The notes: generated by a model not told the origin, from the letters alone. DNA of 64,000 nt from Candidatus Cloacimonadota bacterium (GCA_018433885.1 JAHDQK010000013.1:1-64000); one strand, 5' to 3'; positions 44,369 to 53,046 are shown, counted from the first letter of the stretch. Numbers and translations: made by a program.

Positions 44369-46974
44369 AGATCACCGATATCCCTTCTCAGACGCTGCAT
44401 GAATACACAGCGCAAAATCAGATGCGTTTGCTTTATGCCGCGGTTCCAGAAAATCCTCTGATTTGCCTTCAGCTCTACATCCGTACCGGGTCAGTTCATG
44501 AAAGCTCCGTTCAACGTGGTTACGCGCATTTTTTGGAACATCTCGTCTTCAAGAATACGGCACGATATCCGAACAACAGTTTAAGCTTGGCTGCCTCAGA
44601 GTGTGGTGCTGTTCTAAATGCCTATACAGATTACGACACTACCTGTTATTATCTCACCCTACCCTCAGAAATGCTGGATACGGGGCTGGAGATATTGTCT
44701 CAGATGGCTGTTTACAGCGAGTTCACAACCCACGATGTAGAAGTAGAAAAGAGTATCATTATCGAAGAAATCCATCAATACGAAGCAGAACCAGAGATGG
44801 ATTTCATTGAGTATATCCAAACTAAGTATTTTACGGATAGCCCATTACGCTACCCTGTTTTGGGAGATTCCAGATCCATCAGGATGGCAACAAGGGAGTC
44901 TCTGGTAGATTTCTACAGGCAGCACTACGTTCCCCAAAACGCTTTCCTAGTTGCCACCGGGGATTTCGATGAGAAGACTTTAGAAAGTAAATTCTTACAG
45001 TATTTCGCCGAGTGGAAACCAAGTAACCTAGCAAAGAAAACAGCCCTAACCACACCAATACATGAATTTCGGATATTCAAACGTCGCAAGAGCAGTCGAG
45101 ACTTGATCGCAATCGCTTTGCCGGAACTCAACGAAAGCCATCCCGATAGCGAAGCTCTGCACATTGCCATCCGTCACCTGGCAATAGGTAAATCGTCACT
45201 ACTGCATAAGTTTCTGGTAGAACAAGAAAGACTGTGCTCTTCCGTAAAGGTAAGCTCACTTAGTGGTCTAATGCCTGGTATCAGCGTAGTTTTGCTGGCT
45301 CCCACCCGAAGGGAGAATTTACCGAAGATTGTGGATTTTGTATTCCGCGCCTGGAAGAATATCATGCAAAATGGAGTACCTTCCGAAGCGTTTGAATTAG
45401 TGCAGAAGGATATTATCCACAATTGGCTCTACAGCTTCGATGGCGTAGAAAATCTGGCAAACCTGATCGCAGCGGAAGAGTTCAATGAAGATCTTTCTCG
45501 CATCCACAATTTTGGAGCTTATATCGAATCCATCACAAACACCGCGCTCCTCCAGGCAGTCAGGACACACTGGAAATGGCATGATCTTGCCCTGTTTTTG
45601 CAGACCAAGCTCAGCTATGACGAGAGCGACCTTTCTGGTTTGATATCACAGATGCAGAGTGCTACGTTTCCCTTGCCAAGCATTAAAATCTCGGCACCAA
45701 GCTGGAACAATAATCGGGAGTCGCTAGCTTCTTCGCCAACAATGCATCGCCAACAAGAAGAGTATCATGAGTTTTTGCTACCCGGAGGCATGAAGGTAGT
45801 TTATAATTACCAACCCGGCAGAACTATCTGTGGCTTTGCTCTCAGCTCCAGCCTTTCACAGCTAAATGAGAGCAAGCGTGGCGTGAATTACTTCTGCTCA
45901 GCCCTTATGCTTTATGGTACCCAGAAGCGTAACCATGAAGAGATAATGAGGTTTTCCAGAGAACATGGATTCAACATCCGGGTACTGCATCATCTGGATA
46001 GCACGGTGTTCCGGGGTAGATGCCACAAAAACGACTTGAAGCATGTTTTGGAATTACTTAGCGAGATCATTTATCTGCCTTCCTTCGACGCCAAATACCT
46101 CCGGATGCTACAAAGCGCGGCATCAGACAGTTTACGCAGAGAGCGTGATTATCCGATCAGCGTTGCCTATAAATCCTGGTTCAGACAATTGTTTGGGAGC
46201 TCAAACAACCTCTTCAGTTCCACCGGAAATATTGCAGATATCGCATCGATAAACGTGGAAGATTGCCAAACTTGGCACAGGCACTGGAATCTTGGAAAAG
46301 GCTCTGCTTTGGGTGTGGTTGGTTCCCTCCCTCCCAATGAGGTTAAAGATCTTATTTACAAATACTTCTCTTCCACCATTGGTTCCTCTTCCCCGCTCCA
46401 AAAGCTAGAATACACTCCAGGAAAGGCACATATCATCAAGCGTCAAAGAGGATTGGATCAAGCAATCATCCATGTGGGAGGTTTTGCCTGCCCTGCCAAG
46501 GAACAGACTGATAACTCTGCATTTCACATACTTGCTCACATTTTAGGAGGAGATTTATCGTCCCGTTTGTTCAATTCCCTGCGTGAGGATCTAGGTTTTG
46601 CTTACCAGACTGGCTTCGATTTCTCTTCCATTCGCGATCTTGGCTTTTGGTATGCTTACGCCCTCTGTGATGCCACTATGCATAAACAATGCTTGAATGC
46701 CCTGCAGGATATCCTAGATGAGGTAATCGCAACCGGAATCACCGAACGCGAACTGGTGAGCGCCAAAAACTATCTCTCCGCAATCTCCAGGATGGACAAC
46801 GAAAGCGTTTCCTACAAGGCGACAGGTATCGCAAATCTGGTCTCTTTGGGATATGATCTTTCATACTACTTAGACCGCGAGAAGCGCATTTGCGCCACAG
46901 ATCTAGGCACTCTGCACAATCTGGCTAAACGCTATCTAACTCCAGAAAACCGACAAATCAACATATTGGTATAA
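44365..46974 (+). CDS. M16 family zinc metallopeptidase (two-domain)
   Basis: An 869-residue pitrilysin-type peptidase. The inverted zinc site HFLEH is at about residues 49-53, and the downstream Glu lies in the IIIEEIHQYEAE region. The C-terminal half is the inactive partner domain, with the conserved SSRLFNSLREDLGFAY substrate-binding segment. There is no obvious signal peptide, so it is probably cytoplasmic and degrades peptides. Coupled to folE2 by ATGA. Confidence 0.9.
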   Translation: MKITDIPSQTLHEYTAQNQMRLLYAAVPENPLICLQLYIRTGSVHESSVQRGYAHFLEHLVFKNTARYPNNSLSLAASECGAVLNAYTDYDTTCYYLTLPSEMLDTGLEILSQMAVYSEFTTHDVEVEKSIIIEEIHQYEAEPEMDFIEYIQTKYFTDSPLRYPVLGDSRSIRMATRESLVDFYRQHYVPQNAFLVATGDFDEKTLESKFLQYFAEWKPSNLAKKTALTTPIHEFRIFKRRKSSRDLIAIALPELNESHPDSEALHIAIRHLAIGKSSLLHKFLVEQERLCSSVKVSSLSGLMPGISVVLLAPTRRENLPKIVDFVFRAWKNIMQNGVPSEAFELVQKDIIHNWLYSFDGVENLANLIAAEEFNEDLSRIHNFGAYIESITNTALLQAVRTHWKWHDLALFLQTKLSYDESDLSGLISQMQSATFPLPSIKISAPSWNNNRESLASSPTMHRQQEEYHEFLLPGGMKVVYNYQPGRTICGFALSSSLSQLNESKRGVNYFCSALMLYGTQKRNHEEIMRFSREHGFNIRVLHHLDSTVFRGRCHKNDLKHVLELLSEIIYLPSFDAKYLRMLQSAASDSLRRERDYPISVAYKSWFRQLFGSSNNLFSSTGNIADIASINVEDCQTWHRHWNLGKGSALGVVGSLPPNEVKDLIYKYFSSTIGSSSPLQKLEYTPGKAHIIKRQRGLDQAIIHVGGFACPAKEQTDNSAFHILAHILGGDLSSRLFNSLREDLGFAYQTGFDFSSIRDLGFWYAYALCDATMHKQCLNALQDILDEVIATGITERELVSAKNYLSAISRMDNESVSYKATGIANLVSLGYDLSYYLDREKRICATDLGTLHNLAKRYLTPENRQINILV

Positions 46975-46979
46975 ACTTC

Positions 46980-47738
46980 ATGCACAAACTCGGAATAGAT
47001 ATCGGTTCCCGTAATACAAAGATAGTGTTATTCGACGCTGAACACGGGAAAATCCTGTTCAGCGCTTATCATGCTACAGAGATATCAGCCTCCCGTTCTG
47101 TAGATATCCTGATCGATAAAATGAAACAGCAGCTTGGAAATATCGAAATCGCAACATCCTGCGTTACCGGTTATGGAAGAAAGCTATACACTGCTGCAGA
47201 TAAAGTAAAAAGCGAGATTAGCTGCCACGCCAAGGCTTGTCACCACTTGTTTCCTGAAGCACGCACTGTGATCGACATCGGTGGGCAGGATTCCAAGGTC
47301 ATAACTCTAAATCCGGATGGTAGCGTGAAGGACTTTCTGATGAACGATAAATGCGCCGCCGGCACCGGTAGGTTCTTGGAAATGACGGCTATCCGTTTAC
47401 AATGCAACCTGGATCAGCTATCCGAGCTTGCAGCTTTGAGCGACTCCACGATTCCACTGGGCTCCACCTGCGTTGTGTTCGCTGAATCTGAGATTATCGG
47501 GCTTTTGGCAGAAGGACACAGCGTTGCCAATATTGCCAGAGCCGTGAACATGAGCATCGCAAAACGTATCTTTGCCCAAATGGCACCGCTACAATGCGAA
47601 GCCCCATATGTATTCACCGGAGGTGTAGCTCAAAGCCAAGATCTCGCCCTTTGTATTGCCAAGCTTTTAGATAAACATCTGATAATTCCTGAAGATCCTG
47701 AGACCACCGGTGCCTTGGGAGCGGCAATCCTGGCATGA
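46980..47738 (+). CDS. 2-hydroxyacyl-CoA dehydratase activase-like ATPase (BadF/HgdC family)
   Basis: A 252-residue ASKHA ATPase. DIGSRNTK (about residue 6), VIDIGGQDSK, DKCAAGTGRFLE and PLGSTCVVFAESE are the family motifs; the Cys residues in the last two hold a bridging [4Fe-4S] in HgdC-type activases. Such proteins inject an electron into 2-hydroxyacyl-CoA dehydratases. No dehydratase subunit is nearby, so the client is elsewhere or different. It overlaps the PHP gene by 4 bases (ATGA). Confidence 0.87.
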   Translation: MHKLGIDIGSRNTKIVLFDAEHGKILFSAYHATEISASRSVDILIDKMKQQLGNIEIATSCVTGYGRKLYTAADKVKSEISCHAKACHHLFPEARTVIDIGGQDSKVITLNPDGSVKDFLMNDKCAAGTGRFLEMTAIRLQCNLDQLSELAALSDSTIPLGSTCVVFAESEIIGLLAEGHSVANIARAVNMSIAKRIFAQMAPLQCEAPYVFTGGVAQSQDLALCIAKLLDKHLIIPEDPETTGALGAAILA

Positions 47739-48484
47739 TATTGTACGACTATCATATTCATACAGAGTTCAGTTACGATAGCAATATTAAAGGCAATGAT
47801 CTGATGTGCAAGGCTATCTCATTGGGCTTCAAAGATATTGCGATTACAGAGCATCTGGATCTGTTACCTCAAGAATTATCCGTGTATGGCTTGCCTTCTA
47901 TCCAGAAATATCTTATTTATTGCCAGCAACTTCAGGCTAAATTCCCTGAGCTGCGGTTAAGAATGGGGATCGAGATAGGAGACTATCACAAGGTAAAAGA
48001 CTTTGCCGAAGGCTTGATCCGGGGTTACCACTTCTCCCCCATTTTGGGTTCTGTGCATTTTTTAAGTGACCACACCAATGTGGCTATCCCCTTGGCTCAG
48101 CCTTTGGATCCCAGCCAGATTGAAGATTACTATATTCAAAATTTGGAACTTGTAGCGAATTGCGAGATAGATATCCTCGCCCACTTGGGTGTGTATAAAA
48201 GATACTACACTAGCTCACCTTGTGAAAGCCATGTTCGTCATCTGATAGACCAGATACTGAGGACGATTATAAAGCGGGATATTGCTTTGGAGATCAACCT
48301 CAGCAGTTTGCGTAAACCATATGGAAACATCATCCCCGAACCGGACATCCTGGAACGCTATCGCACATTGGGGGGTAAGAAGATCTCGATTGGATCGGAT
48401 TCTCACCATATCGATCATTTCGGACTTGTATCAGAAGCGGTTATAGCCCATACCCATGGCTTCGAGATGCCTCGGCTGGATTAA
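47735..48484 (+). CDS. PHP-domain phosphatase (HisK-like)
   Basis: A 249-residue PHP-family metal phosphoesterase. Metal ligands are in DYHIHTEFSYD (about residue 4), ITEHLDLL, HLGVYKRY and IGSDSHHIDHFG. It resembles histidinol phosphatase HisK, but no his genes are nearby, so another phosphoester is possible. It begins inside the stop of the HgdC-like gene. Confidence 0.82.
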   Translation: MILYDYHIHTEFSYDSNIKGNDLMCKAISLGFKDIAITEHLDLLPQELSVYGLPSIQKYLIYCQQLQAKFPELRLRMGIEIGDYHKVKDFAEGLIRGYHFSPILGSVHFLSDHTNVAIPLAQPLDPSQIEDYYIQNLELVANCEIDILAHLGVYKRYYTSSPCESHVRHLIDQILRTIIKRDIALEINLSSLRKPYGNIIPEPDILERYRTLGGKKISIGSDSHHIDHFGLVSEAVIAHTHGFEMPRLD

Positions 48485-48516
48485 AGAAAATCCTACTCAT
48501 AAAAATCAACTAACTA

Positions 48517-49110
48517 TCAGCCTAGCCGAACTTCATTCAAGAAATCTCTGAATCTCTGTTCTGCTGTGGGGATATCCTCTTGGCTAAGTAGATAAATGGG
48601 ATCAGAATACACAACTCTTACTCTGGCAAAAGGTTTGGGAAGCCGAAAGCGATCCCAAGAATTAAACACCCATTCCCGATTTGAATCACAACGAACCGCT
48701 ACGATCGGGATCCGCGCCACGATCGCGATCTGCCACAGACCTGGGTGGATGGTTCCGCTGGGTCCGCGCGGACCATCGGGAGTAATCGCCAGGGATTTCT
48801 CTCTCGCCATGCGCAACATGGCTTTTAAAGCTTGGGACCCATGTTTGCTACTGGATCCTCGTACCAAGGTATAACCTAGTTCGCTCATGGGGCCTGCCAA
48901 AAGCTCTCCGTCCCGGGAGGCTGATACCATTACCGCTACAGAATCCCCAGCTCGTTGCAACATGCAGAGCATCAGGTCTCTATGCCAAAAGGCATATAGC
49001 ACGCGGGATTTATCCGGCTGGTTGTGCACCTCAAATCTAATGCTCAACTTCAAAAGCTTCAGGATGCCCGCTGCCAGTTTATTGTATAAACGTGTTTTAA
49101 ACTCAGCCAT
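48517..49110 (-). CDS. DUF374-type lysophospholipid acyltransferase family protein
   Basis: A 197-residue LPLAT-fold protein. The catalytic region AFWHRDLMLCML (about residue 41) and TPDGPRGPSG (about residue 113) are diagnostic of DUF374. It probably acylates lipid A or a phospholipid at the inner membrane. The start overlaps the end of lpxB by 8 bases, supporting an LPS role. Confidence 0.85.
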   Translation of the reverse strand: MAEFKTRLYNKLAAGILKLLKLSIRFEVHNQPDKSRVLYAFWHRDLMLCMLQRAGDSVAVMVSASRDGELLAGPMSELGYTLVRGSSSKHGSQALKAMLRMAREKSLAITPDGPRGPSGTIHPGLWQIAIVARIPIVAVRCDSNREWVFNSWDRFRLPKPFARVRVVYSDPIYLLSQEDIPTAEQRFRDFLNEVRLG

Positions 49111-50248
49111 AGGTGCGTAGTAGGTAGTCTATGATTTTGGGAATTTCCACGCTTGGCTTTTTCTGCCCCAGAATTCCCTTCAGTTTTCGCAGTTCGAGGA
49201 TCACCACATCGCGTCTGGAACTTCCAATCTGCATTTCCCGTATTTTTTCGTTGATGCGTTCCGGATTAGCATCGTGCTGGACCAGTTCCGGCAACAAATC
49301 CTTATCCAAGATGATATTCGGAAGTCCGATATGTGACACCCGGATCAAATGCTTGCCAATCTTGTATGATAAAGGGTTAGCCTTGTAGCAAATCACAGTC
49401 GGAGTTCCTACATAGGCTGCTTCCAGGGTTACGGTTCCCGAAGTGCAGGTAAGCACCTCGCAATGGCGCATCATATCGTAACCATAACCATCTACGATGT
49501 GAAGATTTGGCATCCCGGTGCCCGAAACCAGATGCATGAAGTCTTGGTGATTAACAGTCCGGGATTTTGAGATGAGTATTTCATACTCGGCAGGGTCCCA
49601 CTTCGAGGCTGCTTTCAAAAAAACCGGAAGCATCCTTTTGATTTCGTTGTTTCTGCTTCCCGGAAAGAATCCCAGCCATCTTTTCTGCGGATTCAGATGA
49701 AAGAATCTGGCAAAATGATCCCGTTCCATTTTAAATTCTGTTTCCTCCGAGATCGGATGCCCCACATAGCTGCAGTTAATATTATGCATATTCAAAAGAT
49801 CTTCTTCGAATGGCAGGATACATGCCACATGACGCACACTTGCCTTGAGTTTAAATATACGCTCATGTTTCCATGCCCAGAATTGCGGGCAGATGTAGTA
49901 TAGAACCGGTATGCGATACTCGTCCGCCAGATGAGCGATCCTAAGGTTAAACCCCGGGTAATCTGCCAGTATCACGAGATCCGGCTTGTTTTCCTCAAAT
50001 TGTTTGCGGATGCGTCGTTCAACCTGCATGAAGAAACCGATGTGAGCAATTACTTCCACAAATCCCATCACGGCAAACCGATCGAACGGATATAGAGGCT
50101 TTAGCCCTTGAGTTTGCATTCTGGGGCCACCTATGCCGATATGCTTGAAGCGCACACCCTCTTTTGCAAGGGATTTCATTACCAGTTCGCAATGAAGATC
50201 CCCGCTGCTTTCTCCTGCAAGCCAGAATATCGTTACTTCGTTCTTCAT
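49103..50248 (-). CDS. lpxB: lipid-A-disaccharide synthase
   Basis: A 381-residue GT19 enzyme forming the lipid A disaccharide. WLAGESSGDLHCE opens the protein; GFVEVIAHI, FFPGSRNNEIKRMLPVFLKAA and CTSGTVTLEAAYVGTPTVICYK are family segments. The start at 50248 is chosen because the conserved domain begins there; the longer frame to 50386 lies in the next gene. Only two bases separate it from the upstream stop. Confidence 0.95.
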   Translation of the reverse strand: MKNEVTIFWLAGESSGDLHCELVMKSLAKEGVRFKHIGIGGPRMQTQGLKPLYPFDRFAVMGFVEVIAHIGFFMQVERRIRKQFEENKPDLVILADYPGFNLRIAHLADEYRIPVLYYICPQFWAWKHERIFKLKASVRHVACILPFEEDLLNMHNINCSYVGHPISEETEFKMERDHFARFFHLNPQKRWLGFFPGSRNNEIKRMLPVFLKAASKWDPAEYEILISKSRTVNHQDFMHLVSGTGMPNLHIVDGYGYDMMRHCEVLTCTSGTVTLEAAYVGTPTVICYKANPLSYKIGKHLIRVSHIGLPNIILDKDLLPELVQHDANPERINEKIREMQIGSSRRDVVILELRKLKGILGQKKPSVEIPKIIDYLLRTYG

Positions 50249-50250
50249 GA

Positions 50251-50835
50251 TCAATTTACAGCCATCAATCCCATCAAGGAAAGCGGAGTAACAATCGCCC
50301 CGGCGATAATGACTCCGATCAGAATGTAAAGCATGGATTTCCAAAAACTGATCCCGAATATCCTGGCTGCCAGTGCTCCCGTCCAACCTCCGGTACCCGG
50401 CAAGGGAATACCCACAAACACGGTAAGCCCCACCGCTTCATACTTTTCTATAGCTTTGCCTTTCCTGCGGGTTCGTGCAAATATCCAGTTTGTGAATTTT
50501 GCACCAAGCCTTACCTTACTGATCATGGCAAAAAACCACTCTATAAGTAATAGTAACAGTGGGATAGGCACCATATTGCCAAGCACCGAAAGTAGTACTG
50601 CTTCCTGCCAAGGCATTTTGAAGAGAATGATGGCTACTGGGATTGAGCCTCTTAGTTCTATCAACGGTAACATCGAAATAATCAGTACGATTAGCCTTGG
50701 GCTAAGGCCCTTCGTGCTCAACCACGAAATCGTGGAATCCGAAAAAGAAGACGCATATAACCCCGTTGCTAGTAACATAAGCAAGCCCGTAAGCATCATA
50801 ATCTTTAGATATCTATTATGCAAGTGAATCTCCAT
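50251..50835 (-). CDS. small multi-drug export-like membrane protein
   Basis: A 194-residue protein of the Sm_multidrug_ex family (COG2426). IELRGSIPVAIILFKM (about residue 60) and VFVGIPLPGTGGWTGALAA (about residue 138) are characteristic, with four or five membrane helices. True transport substrates are unknown. It heads the lpxB operon on the minus strand; a TTGACA box (minus, 50881-50876) and structured element copy B lie upstream. Confidence 0.82.
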   Translation of the reverse strand: MEIHLHNRYLKIMMLTGLLMLLATGLYASSFSDSTISWLSTKGLSPRLIVLIISMLPLIELRGSIPVAIILFKMPWQEAVLLSVLGNMVPIPLLLLLIEWFFAMISKVRLGAKFTNWIFARTRRKGKAIEKYEAVGLTVFVGIPLPGTGGWTGALAARIFGISFWKSMLYILIGVIIAGAIVTPLSLMGLMAVN

Positions 50836-51167
50836 TGTATTTATTTGAAACTTGTTTCACCACCGCTAGGTTTTTTGTCAATCAGAAAAGACACAGTTCA
50901 GCGCATTCATCGGCAAATTGCTTCGTACCCCTTTTACCGAAGCACTCTCCCAGCGCTGAATATGCAGTGCCAACTGCTACCACACCGCACAGGAACTCCT
51001 GAGATAAATGGGGGTCGATGATGAGTAACAAAAGCCTAAACAACATTAGTTTCCATGAGGAGCTCAGAGTTATAGAATAGCCTTGGTAGCCATGAAGATC
51101 AGCTTTCGGCCTGTTAGCCTTATATTTTCTTGCATATTCCTTTGACAAAGAACCTAATGGTTATTTA
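50836..51167. other. non-coding gap with structured element copy B
   Basis: 332 bases between divergent genes. It holds a minus-strand TTGACA (50881-50876) without a clear -10, the nested hairpin element (50897-51014) and the plus-strand Nudix promoter (51142-51169). Short frames on both strands (88 codons minus, 67 codons plus) are not supported by homology I recognise or by ribosome sites. Confidence 0.6.
50897..51014 (-). repeat. structured element, copy B (possible non-coding RNA or palindromic repeat)
   Basis: The outer stem TTCAGCGC (50897-50904) pairs with GCGCTGAA (50953-50960). Inside it TGCTTCG (50919-50925) pairs with CGAAGCA (50938-50944). Then come GCAGT-GCCA-ACTGC (50964-50977) and CAGG-AACT-CCTG (50990-51001). 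Blocks CGGCA (50911), TACCCCT plus CGAAGCA (50926-50947) and ATGGGGG (51008-51014) match copy A at equal spacing. The next hairpin is 16 bases beyond the main block and ATGGGGG 30 bases beyond the hairpin, as in copy A. Confidence 0.7.
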
Positions 51168-51169
51168 AT
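51142..51169 (+). promoter_or_regulatory. candidate promoter touching the Nudix gene start
   Basis: TTGACA (51142-51147), a 16-base spacer and TTTAAT (51164-51169). The spacer contains AACC-TAAT-GGTT (51151-51162). The -10 overlaps the ATG at 51168, so transcription would begin near 51176-51177, exactly at the in-frame ATG of codon 4. Confidence 0.5.
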
Positions 51170-51176
51170 GGATTTT

Positions 51177-51713
51177 ATGATCGAAGTAAAAACAGTTAAA
51201 GACCTTTATCACAATGCAAACTACTGCCAGAGTTGCGGTAGCCGAATGGAGATCAAACACGATCGGGAAGATAAACTCCGCGCGATATGTCCCGCTTGCG
51301 GCTTTATCTTGTATAAAAACCCGATTCCTGCGGTTGCAATTCTTGCCTTGAATGAAAACAACGAGATTCTACTGGTAAAGCGGCTTTATGAGCCAAGAGC
51401 CGGTATGTGGGCATTACCCAGCGGATATATCGAGATTGATAAAAGTCCACAAGAAAACGCCATCGCAGAAATGAAAGAAGAGACCGGTTTAGATGGAGCG
51501 ATAGATCACTTCATTGATTGGTATTATGGTTATAGCCCGATCTATCTGCGTACCTTGAGCATTGGCTTCCGCATGATTATCAAAGGAGGCAAACTCGAAG
51601 CGGGGGACGATGCTGAGGACGCTAGATTCTTTCCCCTAAATTCGCTACCACCCCTGGCATTTGCCGCCCACAAACATTTTGTGAAGCTGGAGACAGGGAT
51701 CGACTCTCCCTGA
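51177..51713 (+). CDS. zinc-ribbon Nudix hydrolase
   Basis: About 178 residues. An N-terminal zinc ribbon (CQSCGSRM, then CPACGF) precedes a Nudix domain that hydrolyses nucleoside-diphosphate derivatives. The Nudix box starts at GYIEIDK and ends in MKEETGL (about residues 91-113). Two usual box residues differ: the first Glu is Lys and the Arg of REuxEE is Ala, so activity may be altered; the two metal-binding Glu of EE remain. The in-frame ATG at 51168 lies in the -10 box, so the start at 51177 is preferred; the mRNA could be leaderless. Confidence 0.8.
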   Translation: MIEVKTVKDLYHNANYCQSCGSRMEIKHDREDKLRAICPACGFILYKNPIPAVAILALNENNEILLVKRLYEPRAGMWALPSGYIEIDKSPQENAIAEMKEETGLDGAIDHFIDWYYGYSPIYLRTLSIGFRMIIKGGKLEAGDDAEDARFFPLNSLPPLAFAAHKHFVKLETGIDSP

Positions 51714-51723
51714 GAATGTGTTT

Positions 51724-52398
51724 ATGATATTGAGATATTTTGCCCATGCAGCTTTTCAGATAACTACAAACAACGGTACCAGGATCGTAATCGATCCCTG
51801 GTTTGATGGTAATCCACTGTCTCCGGTGAAAGCTCGGGATGTATCTGCTGATTACATAATAATCTCACACGGTCATGGCGATCACTGCGGAGATGCCCAA
51901 AAGATTGCCACTCCTGAAACCACAATCGTAGCTGTTTCGGAACTAGCAGGATACTTCAAGGAAGCTGGAATAAAGACCCATGCGATGCAGATCGGGGGAT
52001 GTCACTGCTTTCCCTTTGGCAGAGTATGTCTTACCAAAGCCGAACATGGCAGCATGACTCCCGACGGTCGTTATGCCGGGCTTGCCGCGGGGATTATTCT
52101 GACTATCGATGGTAAAAGCATATATCATATGGGAGATACCGGGCTTTTCGGAGATATCAAGCTAATCAAGGAACGATTCGATATTGATTACCTTCTGATT
52201 CCGATCGGTGGGAACTATACGATGTCTCCTGAGGATGCAGTTCTTGCAGCCACATGGCTCAAACCGGGTTTGGTGATCCCCATGCATTACAATACATTTC
52301 CTTTAATAAAGCAAGATCCCCTGCACTTCGCGAAATTGTGCGAAGCACAGGGGATCTTGGTTAATGTAATGGAGCCTGGCTCCGAGATCAGCCTTTGA
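51724..52398 (+). CDS. UPF0173 metal-dependent hydrolase (beta-lactamase fold)
   Basis: About 224 residues. The metallo-beta-lactamase metal motif is SHGHGDHCGD (about residue 46), with AEHG, MGDTGLFGD and a late PMHYNTFP. The ATG at 51724 fits the family start better than the GTG at 51718. The substrate is unknown. A long hairpin (52313-52358) lies inside its 3' end, and the gene overlaps the convergent tpx by 11 bases. Confidence 0.87.
   Translation: MILRYFAHAAFQITTNNGTRIVIDPWFDGNPLSPVKARDVSADYIIISHGHGDHCGDAQKIATPETTIVAVSELAGYFKEAGIKTHAMQIGGCHCFPFGRVCLTKAEHGSMTPDGRYAGLAAGIILTIDGKSIYHMGDTGLFGDIKLIKERFDIDYLLIPIGGNYTMSPEDAVLAATWLKPGLVIPMHYNTFPLIKQDPLHFAKLCEAQGILVNVMEPGSEISL
52313..52358. repeat. 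19-base-arm hairpin inside the UPF0173 gene
   Basis: AAGATCCCCTG (52313-52323) pairs with 52348-52358 and CTTCGC (52326-52331) with 52340-52345. A 2x2 CA/CA mismatch lies between the two stems, and the loop is 8 bases. 17 of 19 positions pair. It is coding and has no following U-tract. Confidence 0.85.
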
Positions 52399-52891
52399 GA
52401 GCTTTCAGAGCAGCATCATAATTTGGTTCATGCACAATGTCGTCCACCAGTTCGGTATAAACCACTTTGCCTTGTTCGTCTATTACAACCACGCTACGAG
52501 CCAGTAATCCCGCCATGGGACCATCCGTGATTTCCACGCCATAAGCCTTGCCAAAACTGCGGTCTCGCATTTCGGATAGGGTTAGCACTCTGTCTATGCC
52601 TTCCGCGCCGCAGAAACGTCCCAAGGCAAAGGGTAAATCGCGAGAAACGCCCAACACCATGGTGTTTTCCAGAGCAGCAGCCTCAGCATTGAACTTGCGT
52701 ACGCTCATTGCGCACACACCGGTATCGATAGAGGGGTATATGTTCAGAAGCACTTTCTTCCCTCTGAAATCTGCCAGGTCGATATCTTTTAGTTCACCTG
52801 TGGTAAGCTTAACACCCGGTGCCAATGTACCTATAGCTGGCATTTCGCCAGTCGTGGTTACGGGTGATCCATGTAGTTTTGTATGTGCCAT
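52388..52891 (-). CDS. tpx: thiol peroxidase
   Basis: A 167-residue peroxiredoxin that reduces peroxides with thioredoxin. The peroxidatic Cys is in PSIDTGVCAMSVRKFN (about residue 60; family members usually have Pro where this has Gly), and the resolving Cys in LPFALGRFCGAEG (about residue 94). GAGG lies 9 bases before the ATG, and upstream TATAAT-like sequence (about 52910) could be its -10. It is the only obvious oxidative defence gene here. Confidence 0.95.
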   Translation of the reverse strand: MAHTKLHGSPVTTTGEMPAIGTLAPGVKLTTGELKDIDLADFRGKKVLLNIYPSIDTGVCAMSVRKFNAEAAALENTMVLGVSRDLPFALGRFCGAEGIDRVLTLSEMRDRSFGKAYGVEITDGPMAGLLARSVVVIDEQGKVVYTELVDDIVHEPNYDAALKALKG

Positions 52892-52928
52892 TTCTTTACC
52901 TCGTTAATGATATTATATATACATAATA

Positions 52929-52992
52929 GGCATTTTTAACGGAAATGCCACGAAAATCTAGCAAGCATCACAACACATCGGGATGATGTGTT
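52929..52992. repeat. two hairpins between tpx and xdhC-like gene
   Basis: GGCATTT/AAATGCC (52929-52949, 7-base loop) and AACACATC/GATGTGTT (52972-52992, 5-base loop) are both perfect stems. Neither has a clean U-tract on the minus strand, so they are weak as terminators of the xdhC-like gene; the first lies in the tpx promoter area. Confidence 0.6.
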
Positions 52993-53046
52993 TAGCTGAT
53001 TACAAGCAATTATCTGAAAGGGCTATTAAGCTGGATACCGAACGAG

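Noticed and set aside
50882-51148. 88-codon minus-strand frame over element B
   Set aside because: No family resemblance or ribosome site; the equivalent frame in copy A is interrupted by a stop codon.
52313-52358. Intrinsic terminator for the UPF0173 gene
   Set aside because: The hairpin is inside the coding sequence and is followed by GGTTAATG, not a U-tract.
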